In this document: positions 4,993 to 6,241 of the stretch, in pieces
How the letters are laid out: each line of letters opens with the position of its first letter
Position numbering within the stretch: the first letter of the stretch is position 1
The notes under the pieces: generated by a model
Told to the model about the DNA's origin: nothing
What the model saw: the letters and a program-made list of their open reading frames with translations, nothing else
Database searches by the model: none
NCBI GenBank assembly: GCA_025937115.1
Contig: JAICSB010000198.1
Span: 1 to 6,241, forward strand
Reading direction: 5' to 3'
Length of the DNA: 6,241 nt
From: Pseudonocardiaceae bacterium
GTDB lineage: Bacteria; Actinomycetota; Actinomycetes; Mycobacteriales; Pseudonocardiaceae
Translations under genes and position numbers: made by a program

Positions 4993-4999
4993 CGGCGCC

Positions 5000-5233
5000 G
5001 TGCCACGAGTGGTCGTCGACGTTGTACCCAAGCCTGAGATCCTCGATCCGCAGGGTCAGGCGATCGTGCGCGCGTTGCCCCGGATGGGCTTGCGCGGGGT
5101 GCGCGACGTGCGGCAGGGCAAACATTTCGAGCTGGACGTCGATGACGACGTCGACGCTGAGACGTTGCATCGCATCGCCGGTGAGCTACTGGCCAATCCA
5201 GTGATCGAGAACTGGACGGTGCGCCGGCTGTGA
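5000..5233 (+). CDS. purS: Phosphoribosylformylglycinamidine synthase subunit PurS
   Basis: PurS is the small structural subunit of the three-part FGAM synthase. With PurL and PurQ it converts formylglycinamide ribonucleotide, glutamine and ATP to formylglycinamidine ribonucleotide in de novo purine synthesis in the cytosol. It helps the glutaminase and synthetase subunits dock. The 77-aa length is normal for the family. Typical features are the opening strand [19 protein letters not shown], the central GKHFELDV, and the end [12 protein letters not shown]. It begins with GTG close behind a -10 element and its stop overlaps the purQ start by 4 bp (GTGA), so the two are co-transcribed and probably translationally coupled. 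Confidence 0.95.
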   Translation: MPRVVVDVVPKPEILDPQGQAIVRALPRMGLRGVRDVRQGKHFELDVDDDVDAETLHRIAGELLANPVIENWTVRRL

Positions 5234-5937
5234 GTCCCGCTCCGACGAGCGAAGCCTGCCGGATCGGCGTCATCACCTTCCCCGGCACGCTCGATGACGT
5301 CGACGCCGCCCGCGCGGTGCGCCACGCCGGAGCGCAGCCGGTGTCGCTGTGGCACGCTGACGACGACCTTCACGGCGTGGACGCCGTGGTGGTGCCCGGT
5401 GGCTTCTCCTACGGGGACTACCTTCGCGCCGGTGCGATAGCCGCACACCAACCGGTGCTGCGAGCGGTAGTCGACGCTGCTCGTCGCGGCACACCGGTGC
5501 TGGGTATCTGCAACGGGTTCCAAATCCTGTGCGAGGCGGGATTGTTGCCCGGCGCCCTGGTGCGCAATGCCGGGCTGCATTTCGTCTGCCGCGATCAGCG
5601 GCTGAGGGTGGAGACCAACGCCACCGCATGGACGGGTCGGTATCCCGCTGGCGCTGAAATCGTGGTGCCGCTGAAGTCCATCGAGGGCCGGTATGTGGCC
5701 GATGCGTCGACGTTGGCCGCCCTGGCGGGCGAGGGTCGGGTGGTCCTGCGTTACCTGGGGACGAGCCCCAACGGCGCGGTGCGCGACATCGCCGGGATCG
5801 CCTCGGCCGATGGCCGGGTGGTCGGCTTGATGCCGCACCCAGAGCACGCGATCGACTCACTCACCGGCCCGTCGACCGACGGGTTGGATTTTTTCCGCTC
5901 TGCCATCGACGCGGTACTCGGTTCGATACCCGTCTAA
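5230..5937 (+). CDS. purQ: Phosphoribosylformylglycinamidine synthase subunit PurQ (glutaminase)
   Basis: PurQ is the class I glutamine amidotransferase of the FGAM synthase complex. It releases ammonia from glutamine and passes it to PurL. The protein has 235 aa, close to the usual 220-230. The fold starts at [13 protein letters not shown] (11-23). The oxyanion loop is [13 protein letters not shown] (56-68), the nucleophile is Cys94 in GICNGFQ, and the catalytic His203 and Glu205 lie in LMPHPEHA. One small oddity is [11 protein letters not shown] (146-156): actinobacterial PurQ proteins that I recall read VPLKSGEGRYV, so an Ile replaces the usual Gly. The start is GTG overlapping the purS stop by 4 bp. 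The synthetase gene purL does not follow within the window. Confidence 0.96.
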   Translation: MSPAPTSEACRIGVITFPGTLDDVDAARAVRHAGAQPVSLWHADDDLHGVDAVVVPGGFSYGDYLRAGAIAAHQPVLRAVVDAARRGTPVLGICNGFQILCEAGLLPGALVRNAGLHFVCRDQRLRVETNATAWTGRYPAGAEIVVPLKSIEGRYVADASTLAALAGEGRVVLRYLGTSPNGAVRDIAGIASADGRVVGLMPHPEHAIDSLTGPSTDGLDFFRSAIDAVLGSIPV

Positions 5938-6011
5938 TCCTCTAGGGCGGGAAGGTCACCAGGTCCCAACATCGTGGGCTTCCGTCGCGGGCTGCGGCCA
6001 CATCGCCCCCT

Positions 6012-6079
6012 GCTTCCCGAACTCCACAGCAGAGTCGCCCGGGGTTCCCAGAACAGCTCTGCTGTGGAGTTCGGGAAGC
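6012..6079. repeat. Perfect 23-bp inverted repeat downstream of purQ
   Basis: The arms at 6012-6034 and 6057-6079 are perfectly complementary over 23 bases (left arm begins GCTTCCCGAACTCC, right arm ends GGAGTTCGGGAAGC) around a 22-base loop. It starts 74 bases after the purQ stop. It could terminate transcription from both sides if the doubtful minus-strand gene at 6144-6241 is real, but no T-run follows on either strand. The length and perfection also fit a dispersed palindromic element of the REP or MITE kind; whether it has other genomic copies cannot be seen here. Confidence 0.85.
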
Positions 6080-6111
6080 GCAGAGCGTTGGGAAGCGCAG
6101 AACAGAGCGTT
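6073..6111. repeat. Tandem direct repeat partly inside the inverted repeat
   Basis: GGGAAGCGCAGAGCGTT (6073-6089) is followed at once by a second copy (6090-6111) that carries five extra bases, ACAGA, after GGGAAGCGCAGA. The first copy shares its opening bases with the right arm of the inverted repeat. CAGAACAG occurs both in the hairpin loop (6049-6056) and across the insertion (6098-6105). A 10-bp palindrome TGGGGCCCCA follows at 6111-6120. Confidence 0.75.
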
Positions 6112-6143
6112 GGGGCCCCATTGGCTGATCCGGCCTGCTCCGG

Positions 6144-6241
6144 CTAGGACCCTTGCTCGGGAACGGTTGGACCACCACCGCGCCCGGCCCACGACGGTAG
6201 TAGCTCGACAACCGCAATGTTGAGGTCGAAGGGCTCGGTGA
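6144..6241 (-). CDS. Possible 3' end of a gene running off the window
   Basis: On the minus strand a frame enters at the window edge and runs 31 codons to TAG at 6146-6144. The peptide reads TEPFDLNIAVVELLPSW followed by a Gly/Pro-rich end, a composition more like a real C-terminus than random high-GC translation. If real, the gene is convergent with purQ and the 23-bp inverted repeat sits between the two stop codons. The fragment is too short to assign to a family and may be chance. Confidence 0.3.
   Translation of the reverse strand, partial: TEPFDLNIAVVELLPSWAGRGGGPTVPEQGS

Noticed and set aside
5056..5860. Long minus-strand frames opposite purS and purQ
   Set aside because: They are antisense shadows of two clearly recognised purine genes.

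Overview
The window looks like chromosome of a high-GC Gram-positive bacterium (Actinobacteria). GC is high by eye, codons mostly end in G or C, GTG starts are common, and the purS-purQ pair has the typical actinobacterial form (PurQ motifs [31 protein letters not shown]). I cannot place it to genus.

Layout. Positions 1-261 hold no convincing gene. A two-helix membrane protein of about 105 aa follows (262-579), with a perfect palindrome over its start codon. Next is a long non-coding stretch (580-1133) with several inverted repeats and a two-storey hairpin. A possible 28-aa leader peptide (1134-1220) ends inside a hairpin that masks the ribosome binding site of the next gene.

The most unusual part is a three-gene operon (1251-3616). 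All three proteins have a short basic N-terminus, one transmembrane helix and a long, strikingly regular heptad-repeat region predicted to lie outside the membrane. The first carries eight in-phase ATC codons spaced exactly 21 bp apart. The genes are paralogues, spaced 10-13 bp apart with strong Shine-Dalgarno sequences that overlap or abut the preceding stop codons. A strong hairpin terminator closes the operon. I recognise no named family; the parts suggest a cell-envelope coiled-coil complex.

After the terminator comes an orphan 77-aa Gly/Asn/Tyr/Ser-rich protein (3949-4182) with a leader of roughly 170-210 nt. That leader holds mutually exclusive pairings and a hairpin masking the Shine-Dalgarno, as in a riboswitch or other RNA regulator; I could not match it to a known class.

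The rest is ordinary: a convergent UlaG-like metallo-beta-lactamase-fold hydrolase (minus strand), then divergently purS and purQ with a 4-bp overlap. PurS and PurQ act with PurL, not in the window, in purine synthesis. Beyond purQ lie a perfect 23-bp inverted repeat, a tandem direct repeat and, on weak evidence, the 3' end of a minus-strand gene running off the window.
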